Assembly (NCBI GenBank): GCA_017380275.1
Contig: JAFOEH010000107.1
Coordinates: forward strand, 1 to 5,305
Source of the DNA: Alistipes sp.
GTDB lineage: Bacteria > Bacteroidota > Bacteroidia > Bacteroidales > Rikenellaceae
Direction: 5' to 3'
Length of the DNA: 5,305 nt
The position numbers and the translations under genes were made by a program. Position 1 is the first letter of the stretch; each line of letters begins with the position of its first letter. Below, one piece after another: positions 1-5,305 of the stretch. The notes beneath the pieces were generated by a model. It searched no databases, was not told where the DNA came from, and saw only the letters and a program-made list of their open reading frames with translations.

Positions 1-633
1 GGTTCGAGTGTCGGCATCAAGGCCGTACACAACCGCGAGGAGCTGAAGGAGGCTACCGAGAACGCCATTTCGTACTCGAAGCGCATCATCGTCGAGCATC
101 TGGTGGAGCAGCTCAAGGAGATAAACTGCTCGGTGCTGGGCAACTACTACGAGTGTGAGGCTTCGGTGTGCGAAGCTCCGATTCGCAGTGGCGAAATTCT
201 CAGCTACGAGGATAAGTATCTCGGAGGCGGAGCTAAAGGTGGCGCGAAGGGAGGCGTGAAGGAGTCGCGTGGTATGCACTCGACCGTGAGAGAGATTCCC
301 GCCCGACTGCCCGAGCATCAGACCGAGTTCATCCGCACGAAGGCCGTTGAGACCTTCAAGGCGTTGGCGTGCGACGGCGTGGCGCGTATCGACTTTATGA
401 TTGACGAGAAGGATCAGCAGATTTATGTCAATGAGATAAATACTATTCCCGGCTCTTTATCGTTCTATTTATGGGAGGCTACAGGTGTCGGCTTCGACGA
501 GTTGGTTGAGCGACTGATCAACATCGCCTTCGAGCGTAAGCGCGACTCGTCGTTCAAGACCACAAGCTACAAGGAGAACATCTTCAACTACTCGCTCGGC
601 GGCGCGAAAGGCGCAAAGGGAGCAAAGAGGTAG
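1..633 (+). CDS. ddl: D-alanine--D-alanine ligase, C-terminal part (start lies outside the window)
   Basis: Cytoplasmic ATP-grasp enzyme that joins two D-alanines with ATP to make the dipeptide used in peptidoglycan precursors. The frame is open from base 1 and ends at TAG 631-633, giving 210 residues, about two thirds of a typical ligase. Fragment residues 1-6 read GSSVGI, the Ser-rich ATP-grasp loop of Ddl enzymes. YEDKY at 69-73 matches the omega-loop Lys-Tyr pair; Tyr here is typical of D-Ala-D-Ala ligases, whereas D-Ala-D-Lac ligases usually carry His. RID at 129-131 and NEINTIPGS at 144-152 hold the metal-binding Asp, Glu and Asn and the C-terminal substrate loop. Right after the loop Tyr comes a Gly/Lys-rich run (residues 75-87), and the protein ends GGAKGAKGAKR. 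From memory, the wording around NEINTIPGSLSFYLWE resembles a subfamily common in Clostridia more than the usual Bacteroides enzyme; this is unverified. No terminator is evident downstream. Confidence 0.87.
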   Translation, partial: GSSVGIKAVHNREELKEATENAISYSKRIIVEHLVEQLKEINCSVLGNYYECEASVCEAPIRSGEILSYEDKYLGGGAKGGAKGGVKESRGMHSTVREIPARLPEHQTEFIRTKAVETFKALACDGVARIDFMIDEKDQQIYVNEINTIPGSLSFYLWEATGVGFDELVERLINIAFERKRDSSFKTTSYKENIFNYSLGGAKGAKGAKR

Positions 634-725
634 TCTTTCACAGGAGAGGAGAAGAAGAAATCTCTGTGCTGTCGGCCCGACAAGAAAAGTGCAAACATAG
701 GTTTAACCAATAAATGCAGAATGCT
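634..725 (+). other. Intergenic gap between ddl and the lipoprotein gene
   Basis: This 92-bp gap holds a 19-nt pure purine run (642-660) and a near-perfect palindrome, TGTCGG-C-CCGACA, at 670-682. The palindrome has no T tract after it, so it does not look like an intrinsic terminator; it could be a protein-binding site or chance. No convincing TTTG/TAnnTTTG promoter is present: TAGGTTTA at 698-705 matches the -7 consensus in all but the last base, but nothing like TTTG lies 19-21 bp upstream. The downstream genes may therefore be co-transcribed with ddl or use an atypical promoter. Confidence 0.3.
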
Positions 726-1472
726 ATGAAACGATTACTCTTTATGGTGGCATTGGCCGCCGCACTATCATCGTGCAGCGTTGGGTACTACCCCACTTCA
801 AACAACAATCTGCATCGTTCGAGCTTCGTGAATATCTCGATCCAGCCCTCGTGGGGCCCTGCTGGCTACGACTATGCTATGTACTACTACTTCCCCGACT
901 TCAACTTCTACTACGACGTGGAGCGGGCCTTGTTCTACTACCCCAACTATGGCCGTTGGGTATCGGCACGCGTGTTACCTGCCGGACGCGGCTTCCCGAC
1001 CGATCTGCACCGCTACTACAAGGTGGTGATCAACCGCCACAACCCGTGGAACTACAATCGTCAGCACCGAACGCGTTACAAGATGTACAAGGGAGTGCGC
1101 ACGCAGCCTACGATTGTTGATATTAAGGGCGGCCGCCCGCAGCATAACAACAGCTACGCGCCGCGTCGCATACCCACACAGCAGCCTCAGGCAGCACCTC
1201 CCGCGCGCAACAACAATACGCAGCGAGGCTACGGCCAAGCGACGCCACCCGCCTACAACCGTCCGCAAAGTGGCGCAAACAACGCGCAGCGACCTACGGC
1301 TACGGGCCAGGGCTCACGCCGTAACGATCAGCAGTCGCAGGGCTCGACAGTGCGTCCGCAGCAACAAGGCTCATCGGCGGCCAATCGCGGCACGGGCTCA
1401 ACATCAAGCCGAGGCAACAGCTCGAGCAACGCCTCAACGGGATCGCGCTCAAGCGGCTCACGCGGAAGATAA
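726..1472 (+). CDS. Exported lipoprotein with a Tyr-rich N-terminal module and a long basic low-complexity tail
   Basis: Predicted 248-residue lipoprotein of unknown function. The N-terminus MKRLLFMVALAAALSSC is a clear lipoprotein signal: Lys-Arg, a hydrophobic core, then lipobox LSSC with the lipidated Cys at residue 17. I chose ATG 726 over in-frame ATG 714 because it puts the positive residues right at the start and shares its sequence context with the next gene's start. Mature residues from about 36 to 125 are rich in Tyr, Phe and Trp (runs such as MYYYFPDF and FNFYYDVE, then YGRWVSARVLPAG), which suggests a compact beta-rich module; I recall similar exported proteins in Bacteroidota but cannot name a family. 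From about residue 135 to the end (roughly 110 residues) the chain is Asn, Ser, Gln, Gly, Pro and Arg with no Lys and a single Asp, so it is probably disordered and strongly basic. The next gene follows after 23 bp, suggesting co-transcription and an envelope role. Confidence 0.8.
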   Translation: MKRLLFMVALAAALSSCSVGYYPTSNNNLHRSSFVNISIQPSWGPAGYDYAMYYYFPDFNFYYDVERALFYYPNYGRWVSARVLPAGRGFPTDLHRYYKVVINRHNPWNYNRQHRTRYKMYKGVRTQPTIVDIKGGRPQHNNSYAPRRIPTQQPQAAPPARNNNTQRGYGQATPPAYNRPQSGANNAQRPTATGQGSRRNDQQSQGSTVRPQQQGSSAANRGTGSTSSRGNSSSNASTGSRSSGSRGR

Positions 1473-1495
1473 TTAACCCTAAAAGATAAGTGACT

Positions 1496-2065
1496 ATGAA
1501 ACGATTACTACTGTTTTGCGCTATGCTCTGCCTCTACACGCAGGCATCGGCTGGCGTAGTGCCAAAATTCCGACTCGGCGTGAAGGCCGGAATGGATTAT
1601 CAGGCCAACGACTTTAGCGACCGCTTAAAGGATCTGGAGTTCGACTCTAATTCGGGATGGTTTGCAGGTGTGCAGGCCGACATCTCGTGGCTCGGATTTG
1701 GAATTCACCCCGAAGTGATCTTCTCGCACAATAAATTCGGTGTGTCGGAGAGCGCGGCGGGCGATATTAAGCTCAATAAACTGGATATTCCCGTGCTGTT
1801 GCAGTACACCATTCTGAATTGTATCTCGTTGCAGGCTGGCCCGACGTTCTGCGTTATGACCGACACAGCAAGTTCTATTTCGAATGTGGATTGGAAGCTG
1901 GAGCGCCCGACGGTGGGTTATGCCGCAGGCGTGGAGTTGCGCATCTGGAAGCTCTCGGTTTCAGGCCGCTACAATGGATCGTTCTCGCGCAGCAAGGTGC
2001 TGGGATTCTCGACGGGAAAGAACAAAGCCGATAACTTCCAGCTCGGCGTAGGATTCTATTTCTAA
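1496..2065 (+). CDS. Small outer-membrane beta-barrel protein (PorT/OMP_b-brl_2-like)
   Basis: Predicted 189-residue outer-membrane barrel. The signal peptide MKRLLLFCAMLCLYTQASA is followed by Gly20, a good signal peptidase I site after Ala-Ser-Ala. The mature chain shows alternating beta-strand patterns separated by short turns: FRLGVKAGMDY, GWFAGVQADISWLGFGIHPEVIF, KLNKLDIPVLLQYTI, ISLQAGPTFCVM, VGYAAGVELRIWKLSVSGRY and a final strand ending FQLGVGFYF. Strand count (about eight) and the terminal Phe fit the small-barrel family widespread in Bacteroidota. The phrase LDIPVLLQY followed by LQAGPTF is typical of that family as I know it. The start at ATG 1496 is preferred to GTG 1490, which adds only Met-Thr before a normal signal peptide. 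The gene lies 23 bp after the lipoprotein gene and ends before a strong terminator. The specific function (pore, assembly factor or structural protein) cannot be read from sequence. Confidence 0.85.
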   Translation: MKRLLLFCAMLCLYTQASAGVVPKFRLGVKAGMDYQANDFSDRLKDLEFDSNSGWFAGVQADISWLGFGIHPEVIFSHNKFGVSESAAGDIKLNKLDIPVLLQYTILNCISLQAGPTFCVMTDTASSISNVDWKLERPTVGYAAGVELRIWKLSVSGRYNGSFSRSKVLGFSTGKNKADNFQLGVGFYF

Positions 2066-2078
2066 ATAAATATGGCAT

Positions 2079-2114
2079 AATAAAAAAGCTGTCCTTGAGG
2101 ACAGCTTTTTTATT
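2079..2114. terminator. Bidirectional intrinsic terminator between the barrel gene and glpF
   Basis: AAAAAAGCTGTCC (2082-2094), loop TTGA (2095-2098) and GGACAGCTTTTTT (2099-2111) form a perfect stem that extends to 16 bp when the flanking A/T bases are counted. The T tract follows the GC core on the + strand and, by symmetry, another follows on the - strand. It lies 13 bp after the barrel gene stop and 19 bp after the glpF stop, so it can end both converging transcripts. Confidence 0.93.
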
Positions 2115-2133
2115 TTCGAGAAATCGTATTCTA

Positions 2134-2874
2134 TTAGAAGTTATAAACTGCCATATAGGCCAATGCAGCCAACACCGCACCTACCAACGGACCAAAGATA
2201 GGTACCCAGCTGTAGCCCCAGCCGCTTGTACCCTTACCCTTAATCGGAAGCAGTGCGTGAGCAATACGAGGACCAAGGTCACGCGCGGGGTTCAGGGCAT
2301 AACCCGTCGTACCGCCAAGCGACATACCAACCACCATAATCAGCGTAGCTGTGGGGAAGCTACCCAGCGAACCCATACCCACTTCAGGAGTGTTCTCCTG
2401 ATTGCCGATGGCCAGAATCACGAAGATCAGGAGCATCGTAGCCACAACCTCGCAGAAGAAGTTGCGTCCCTTGTTCTCGATAGCGGGGATGGTACAGAAG
2501 ATACCGAGTTTCGTGGCCGGATCGTCGGTGATGTCGAAGTGATCCTTATAATAGTAGTAAACAATCGTTGCACCGCAGAACGCACCCAGCATCTGTGCCA
2601 CGATATATCCTGCAACGTGCGCCCAGGGGAATGTGCCCGCTACGGCAAAGCCCAACGTCACGGCAGGGCTAAGGTGAGCGCCCGTGTAGGGACCTGCAAT
2701 CAGCACACCGCACATCACGGCAAAACCCCACGCGATGGTAATCACGATCCAGCCGCCGTTGTTTCCTTTCGTACCTTTCAGGGTGTTATTGGCAACCACG
2801 CCATCACCCAACAGAATCAGCACCAGCGTGCCGATAAACTCAAATAGGCATTGTGTAAAAAAAGGTGTCTCCAT
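2134..2874 (-). CDS. glpF: Glycerol uptake facilitator (aquaglyceroporin, MIP family)
   Basis: Inner-membrane channel that lets glycerol diffuse into the cytoplasm. The 246 residues show the six-helix MIP layout: helices near 8-28, 42-60, 84-108, 137-158, 173-192 and 222-244, with two pore half-helices. The second half-helix keeps the signature NPARD (195-199). The first reads GAHLSPAVT (66-73 region), with Ser69 in place of the usual Asn. For the selectivity filter, Trp49 and Arg198 align with E. coli GlpF Trp48 and Arg206, and Tyr192 replaces Phe200, so a glycerol-type filter is likely. ATG 2872-2874 begins 17 bp after the glpK stop, so the two genes are almost certainly one transcript, ended by the terminator at 2079-2114. 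The assignment over a water-specific aquaporin rests on Arg and aromatic filter residues and on the glpK neighbour. Confidence 0.93.
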   Translation of the reverse strand: METPFFTQCLFEFIGTLVLILLGDGVVANNTLKGTKGNNGGWIVITIAWGFAVMCGVLIAGPYTGAHLSPAVTLGFAVAGTFPWAHVAGYIVAQMLGAFCGATIVYYYYKDHFDITDDPATKLGIFCTIPAIENKGRNFFCEVVATMLLIFVILAIGNQENTPEVGMGSLGSFPTATLIMVVGMSLGGTTGYALNPARDLGPRIAHALLPIKGKGTSGWGYSWVPIFGPLVGAVLAALAYMAVYNF

Positions 2875-2891
2875 ATCTCTTTTGTTTTAGG

Positions 2892-4379
2892 TTAGAAGCT
2901 CTTCAACGTGCGACGAACGGCATCGTGCCATCCCTCGATCTTCTGTCCGACCTCCTCCGCCTCGGCCATAGGCTCAAAGACGCGCTCGGCCTGCCACTGC
3001 TGCCTGATCTCGTCAAGGCTGCCCCAGAAACCGACTGCCAAACCTGCCAGATAGGCCGCTCCGAGAGCCGTAGTCTCCGTTACCTCGGGACGGATAACGC
3101 GCGTAGAGAGGATATCAGACTGGAACTGCATCAAAAGATTGTTGCGTGCCGCACCGCCATCGACCTTCAGCTCGTGGAGCTTAATGCCTGAGTCGCGCTG
3201 CATAGCATCGACAATATCGTAGGTCTGGTAGGCGATACCCTCCAGCGCTGCACGGGCGATATGGGCAGCCGTCGTACCGCGACTGATGCCGCTGATGCTG
3301 CCACGCGCATACTGATCCCAATAGGGGGCTGCGAGTCCCGTCAGTGCGGGGACGAAATATACGCCTGCCGTGTCGGGGACACTTGCCGCCAAAGCCTCAA
3401 CCTCGCCCGAAGAGCGGATCACGCCCAAGCCGTCGCGCAGCCACTGCACAACCGAGCCGCCGACGAAGATACTACCCTCGAGGGCGTAATTAACCTTATC
3501 GCCAATCTTCCACGCGATGGTGGTGAGCAGATTATTTTTCGAGTCGATGGGCTTCTCGCCGCTATTCATCAGAAGGAAGCAACCCGTGCCGTAGGTGTTC
3601 TTCACCGCACCCGGCTCAACGCACATCTGGCCAAAGAGCGCCGCCTGCTGATCGCCAGCAATACCTGCGATGGGTACACGGTGGGCAAAGATCGTGGTCT
3701 TCGTATGGCCATATACCTCGCTCGACGAGCGCACCTCGGGCATCATCGAGAGGGGGATATCAAACAGTGCAAGCAACTCCTCATCCCACTTCAGGGTATG
3801 GATATTGAAGAGCATCGTGCGCGAGGCGTTACTTACATCGGTAACGTGTACCTCACCGCGCGTAAGGCGCCAGATGAGCCAAGTATCGACCGTACCGAAC
3901 ATCAGCTTACCCTTCTGAGCTCGCTCCCTCGCACCGGGGACGTTATCCAAGATCCACTTCACCTTCGTAGCGCTGAAGTAGGCGTCGATAATGAGGCCCG
4001 TACGCTCGCGGATGAACTCGGTCTTGCCCTCGGCCTTGAGCTGGTCACAATACTCAGATGTACGGCGATCCTGCCAAACGATGGCGTTATAGATAGGCTC
4101 CTCGGTCTCGCTGTCCCACACGATGGTGGTCTCGCGCTGGTTGGTGATACCGATACCTGCGATATTCGAACCGTCGATACCGATCGAGGTTATAGCCTCG
4201 GCAATGACCGATGCCTGTGACGACCAAATCTCGTGGGGATTATGTTCCACCCAACCCGAGCGGGGAAAGATCTGGGTGAACTCACGCTGCGCCATAGAAC
4301 GGATCTGGCCCTTGTGATCGAAGACAATCGCTCGCGAACTACTCGTTCCCTGATCGAGCGAAAGGATATACTTTTCCAT
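2892..4379 (-). CDS. glpK: Glycerol kinase (FGGY family)
   Basis: Cytoplasmic enzyme that transfers phosphate from ATP to glycerol, giving sn-glycerol-3-phosphate. At 495 residues it is full length (E. coli about 502). The N-terminal FGGY domain starts [11 protein letters not shown] with nucleotide-loop residues at 9-16; glycerol-contact residues are visible as Arg82-Glu83 (NQRETT), Tyr134 (DAYFSATK) and Asp243 (GDQQAA). An FGGY signature spans about 160-172, and the C-terminal domain carries NTYGTGCF (261-268), a second signature near 360-380 and VDGGAARNN (406-414). The segment before GDQQAA reads [10 protein letters not shown] and lacks the GGKGGTR-type loop that binds fructose-1,6-bisphosphate in E. 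coli, and the C-terminal EIIA-Glc-binding stretch of E. coli is not recognisable. ATG 4377-4379 follows a leader of about 70 nt. It is the first gene of a glpK-glpF operon. Confidence 0.97.
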   Translation of the reverse strand: MEKYILSLDQGTSSSRAIVFDHKGQIRSMAQREFTQIFPRSGWVEHNPHEIWSSQASVIAEAITSIGIDGSNIAGIGITNQRETTIVWDSETEEPIYNAIVWQDRRTSEYCDQLKAEGKTEFIRERTGLIIDAYFSATKVKWILDNVPGARERAQKGKLMFGTVDTWLIWRLTRGEVHVTDVSNASRTMLFNIHTLKWDEELLALFDIPLSMMPEVRSSSEVYGHTKTTIFAHRVPIAGIAGDQQAALFGQMCVEPGAVKNTYGTGCFLLMNSGEKPIDSKNNLLTTIAWKIGDKVNYALEGSIFVGGSVVQWLRDGLGVIRSSGEVEALAASVPDTAGVYFVPALTGLAAPYWDQYARGSISGISRGTTAAHIARAALEGIAYQTYDIVDAMQRDSGIKLHELKVDGGAARNNLLMQFQSDILSTRVIRPEVTETTALGAAYLAGLAVGFWGSLDEIRQQWQAERVFEPMAEAEEVGQKIEGWHDAVRRTLKSF

Positions 4380-4448
4380 ATATAAAGAGTTTTAAGGTTC
4401 AGCCAAAGAACGTCGGGCTGCGACGATATATTACGTCCCGACACGATA
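4380..4448 (-). promoter_or_regulatory. Candidate structured 5' leader of glpK
   Basis: From the inferred start site (about 4447) to ATG 4379 the transcript has an untranslated leader of about 70 nt. Its segment CAGCCCGACG (complement of 4411-4420) can pair with three different partners: GTCGGG (complement of 4437-4442), CGTCG (complement of 4421-4425) and GGCTG (complement of 4400-4404). These pairings exclude one another, as in simple RNA switches, but stems are only 5-6 bp, there is no internal T tract, and I recognise no known riboswitch class. Confidence 0.28.
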
Positions 4449-4491
4449 TTATACAAATTTACGACTTTTCGACGGAAAAACAAACTCTTTA
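4383..4491. repeat. 10-bp inverted repeat flanking the glpK promoter and leader
   Basis: TAAAGAGTTT at 4383-4392 is exactly complementary to AAACTCTTTA at 4482-4491, with 89 bp between. One copy overlaps the -33 element, the other sits just before the glpK start codon. The position would suit a regulator bound at two sites with DNA looping, but the sequence is AT-rich and a chance match is possible. Confidence 0.3.
4454..4484 (-). promoter_or_regulatory. Bacteroidota sigma-ABfr-type promoter of glpK-glpF
   Basis: On the - strand TTTG (4481-4484) is followed after exactly 19 bp by TAAATTTG (4454-4461), a full match to the TAnnTTTG -7 element with the expected -33 TTTG. The inferred transcription start is about 4447-4448. 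It lies just downstream of the terminator at 4502-4532, which separates this operon from the aminotransferase transcript. Confidence 0.85.
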
Positions 4492-4501
4492 CGGGTAAAA
4501 C

Positions 4502-4532
4502 AAAAAGCCTGTCCCGATTTATAGGACAGGCT
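4502..4532 (-). terminator. Intrinsic terminator of the aminotransferase transcript
   Basis: On the - strand AGCCTGTCC (4524-4532) pairs perfectly over 9 bp with GGACAGGCT (4506-4514) around a 9-nt loop, followed by TTTTGTTTT. Its GC core CTGTCC/GGACAG is shared with the terminator at 2079-2114. It lies about 147 nt after the aminotransferase stop, leaving an unusually long 3' untranslated stretch. Confidence 0.87.
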
Positions 4533-4678
4533 ACTTGTATTTTTATACCTTATTATATTAAAATTGTATAACAAGAACTATTTTGAGGCTGGTCACCGAC
4601 CGAGAAACCGCAGTTTGCTGGGCGCAAATGAGGATTTCGAGTAGGGGCCAGACGCCAAAAGAGCCTTGTTAGGCAATT
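4533..4678. other. Gene-free stretch with an unexplained GC-richer block
   Basis: The part at 4533-4583 is very AT-rich and shows no promoter consensus on either strand. At about 4584-4668 the composition shifts to GC-richer sequence with internal pairing: TTTGC (4614-4618) with GCAAA (4624-4628), and CTGGTC (4589-4594) with GGCCAG (4646-4651) allowing one G-U. No start codon leads a credible gene. On the - strand this lies in the 3' untranslated part of the aminotransferase transcript. It may be a dispersed intergenic repeat, a structured RNA element or a gene remnant. Confidence 0.35.
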
Positions 4679-5305
4679 TTACTCCACACGGCCCGGGTAG
4701 GCTTCGAGAGCCTTACCCAAAATAAAGAGGGCTCGGCGCAGATCCTCCTTCTTGAGAACATAGGCGATACGCACCTCGTTGCAGCCCTTCTGCGGATCGG
4801 TGTAGAAGCCCGATGCAGGGGCCATCATAACAGTCTCACCCTCGTACTCAAACTCCGAGAGACACCACGCGCAGAACTTGTCGCTATCGTCGATGGGCAA
4901 ACGTGCCACAGTATAGAACGCACCCATAGGGATTGGCGAGAAGACTCCATCAATCTTATTCAACTCATCGACCAAGCAGTTACGACGCTCGATATACTCC
5001 TCGTAGGTGTGTATTGCATACTCGCGAGGCGCATCAATCGAGGCCTCAGCTGCAATCTGACCAAGCAACGGTGGCGAAAGACGTGCCTGACAGAACTTCA
5101 TAACCGCCGCACGCAACTCCTTATTCTTGGTGATAAATGCTCCGATACGGATACCACACTCCGAGTAACGCTTCGACACCGAGTCAATCAATACGACATT
5201 CTCCTCGATACCTTCCAAGTGGCACGCCGAGATGTATGGCGAGCCCGTATAGATAAACTCACGATATACCTCGTCCGAGAAGAGGAACAGGTCGTGCTTC
5301 TTGAC
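4679..5305 (-). CDS. Class I/II PLP-dependent aminotransferase, C-terminal half (start lies outside the window)
   Basis: Cytoplasmic fold-type I aminotransferase, probably of the aspartate aminotransferase group. The frame is open from the right edge to TAA at 4679-4681, giving 208 residues, about half of a usual 390-400-residue enzyme. Fragment residues 11-14 read DEVY, whose Asp and Tyr contact the cofactor. SVSKRYSECGIRIG holds the PLP-binding Lys at 45 and the phosphate-contacting Arg at 53. Arg179 in NEVRIAYVL matches the Arg that binds the substrate alpha-carboxylate. Substrate cannot be settled from this half because the side-chain-binding residues lie partly upstream. The gene is separated from glpK by its own terminator at 4502-4532, so there is no sign that it belongs with the glycerol genes. 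Confidence 0.9.
   Translation of the reverse strand, partial: VKKHDLFLFSDEVYREFIYTGSPYISACHLEGIEENVVLIDSVSKRYSECGIRIGAFITKNKELRAAVMKFCQARLSPPLLGQIAAEASIDAPREYAIHTYEEYIERRNCLVDELNKIDGVFSPIPMGAFYTVARLPIDDSDKFCAWCLSEFEYEGETVMMAPASGFYTDPQKGCNEVRIAYVLKKEDLRRALFILGKALEAYPGRVE

Noticed and set aside
698..705. TAGGTTTA as a -7 promoter element for the lipoprotein gene
   Set aside because: The last consensus base is wrong and no TTTG-like -33 element lies 19-21 bp upstream.
714..728. Upstream ATG 714 as the lipoprotein start
   Set aside because: ATG 726 gives a standard signal peptide with Lys-Arg right after Met and matches the context of the next gene's start.
1114..1476. Overlapping + strand frame inside the tail of the lipoprotein gene
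   Set aside because: The low-complexity tail has few stops in other frames; the product is an Arg/Ala/Thr-rich artefact.
2095..2847. Long open frame on the + strand opposite glpF
   Set aside because: It runs antisense to a clear MIP channel, its translation is rich in Arg, His, Thr and Cys without any domain, and it begins inside the terminator.
3261..4220. Long open frame (319 codons) on the + strand opposite glpK
   Set aside because: It mirrors glpK codon bias on the other strand; the product has no recognisable fold and no start signal.
4628..4672. 14-codon + strand frame from ATG 4628
   Set aside because: Too short, no ribosome site, and it lies inside the block of uncertain nature.
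4664..4675. GCCT-TGTT-AGGC hairpin just after the aminotransferase stop as its terminator
   Set aside because: Only a 4-bp stem with a broken T tract; the hairpin at 4502-4532 is far stronger.
5216..5218. TTG at 5216-5218 as the aminotransferase start
   Set aside because: The frame continues upstream to the window edge and encodes the conserved DEVY motif, so this codon is internal.

Overview
This window appears to be an ordinary chromosomal stretch from a member of the Bacteroidota, most likely order Bacteroidales. Alistipes is a plausible genus, but that is an impression from protein wording and base composition, not a computed assignment. Supporting signs are a well-formed Bacteroidota-type promoter (TTTG, 19 bp, TAnnTTTG) ahead of glpK, an outer-membrane beta-barrel protein of the kind common in that phylum, a Tyr-rich exported lipoprotein, and the lack of strong Shine-Dalgarno sequences at most starts.

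Layout, left to right. (1) Positions 1-633, + strand: C-terminal two thirds of a D-alanine--D-alanine ligase (ATP-grasp) with unusual Gly/Lys-rich stretches in the omega-loop and at the C-terminus. (2) Positions 726-1472 and 1496-2065, + strand: a probable two-gene unit encoding a lipoprotein with a long Arg/Asn/Ser/Gln-rich tail and a small outer-membrane beta-barrel protein. (3) Positions 2079-2114: a strong hairpin with A and T tracts on its two sides, placed to terminate transcription from both directions. (4) Positions 2134-4379, - strand: glpK followed by glpF, separated by 17 bp and read from a promoter at 4454-4484. (5) Positions 4502-4532: a terminator for the next gene upstream. (6) Positions 4533-4678: a gene-free stretch containing an unexplained GC-richer block. 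(7) Positions 4679-5305, - strand: C-terminal half of a class I PLP-dependent aminotransferase, cut by the window edge.

The only pair with a clear shared job is glpF and glpK. GlpF lets glycerol into the cytoplasm and GlpK phosphorylates it with ATP to glycerol-3-phosphate, which traps it. No glycerol-3-phosphate dehydrogenase or regulator gene is visible here. The ligase serves peptidoglycan precursor synthesis, the lipoprotein and barrel belong to the cell envelope, and the aminotransferase serves amino-acid metabolism.

I found no mobile element, CRISPR array, tRNA or rRNA, and nothing that amounts to a new multi-gene system. The points most worth checking are the block at 4584-4668, the glpK leader with competing pairings, the SPA variant of the first GlpF NPA motif, and the Gly/Lys-rich loop of the ligase.
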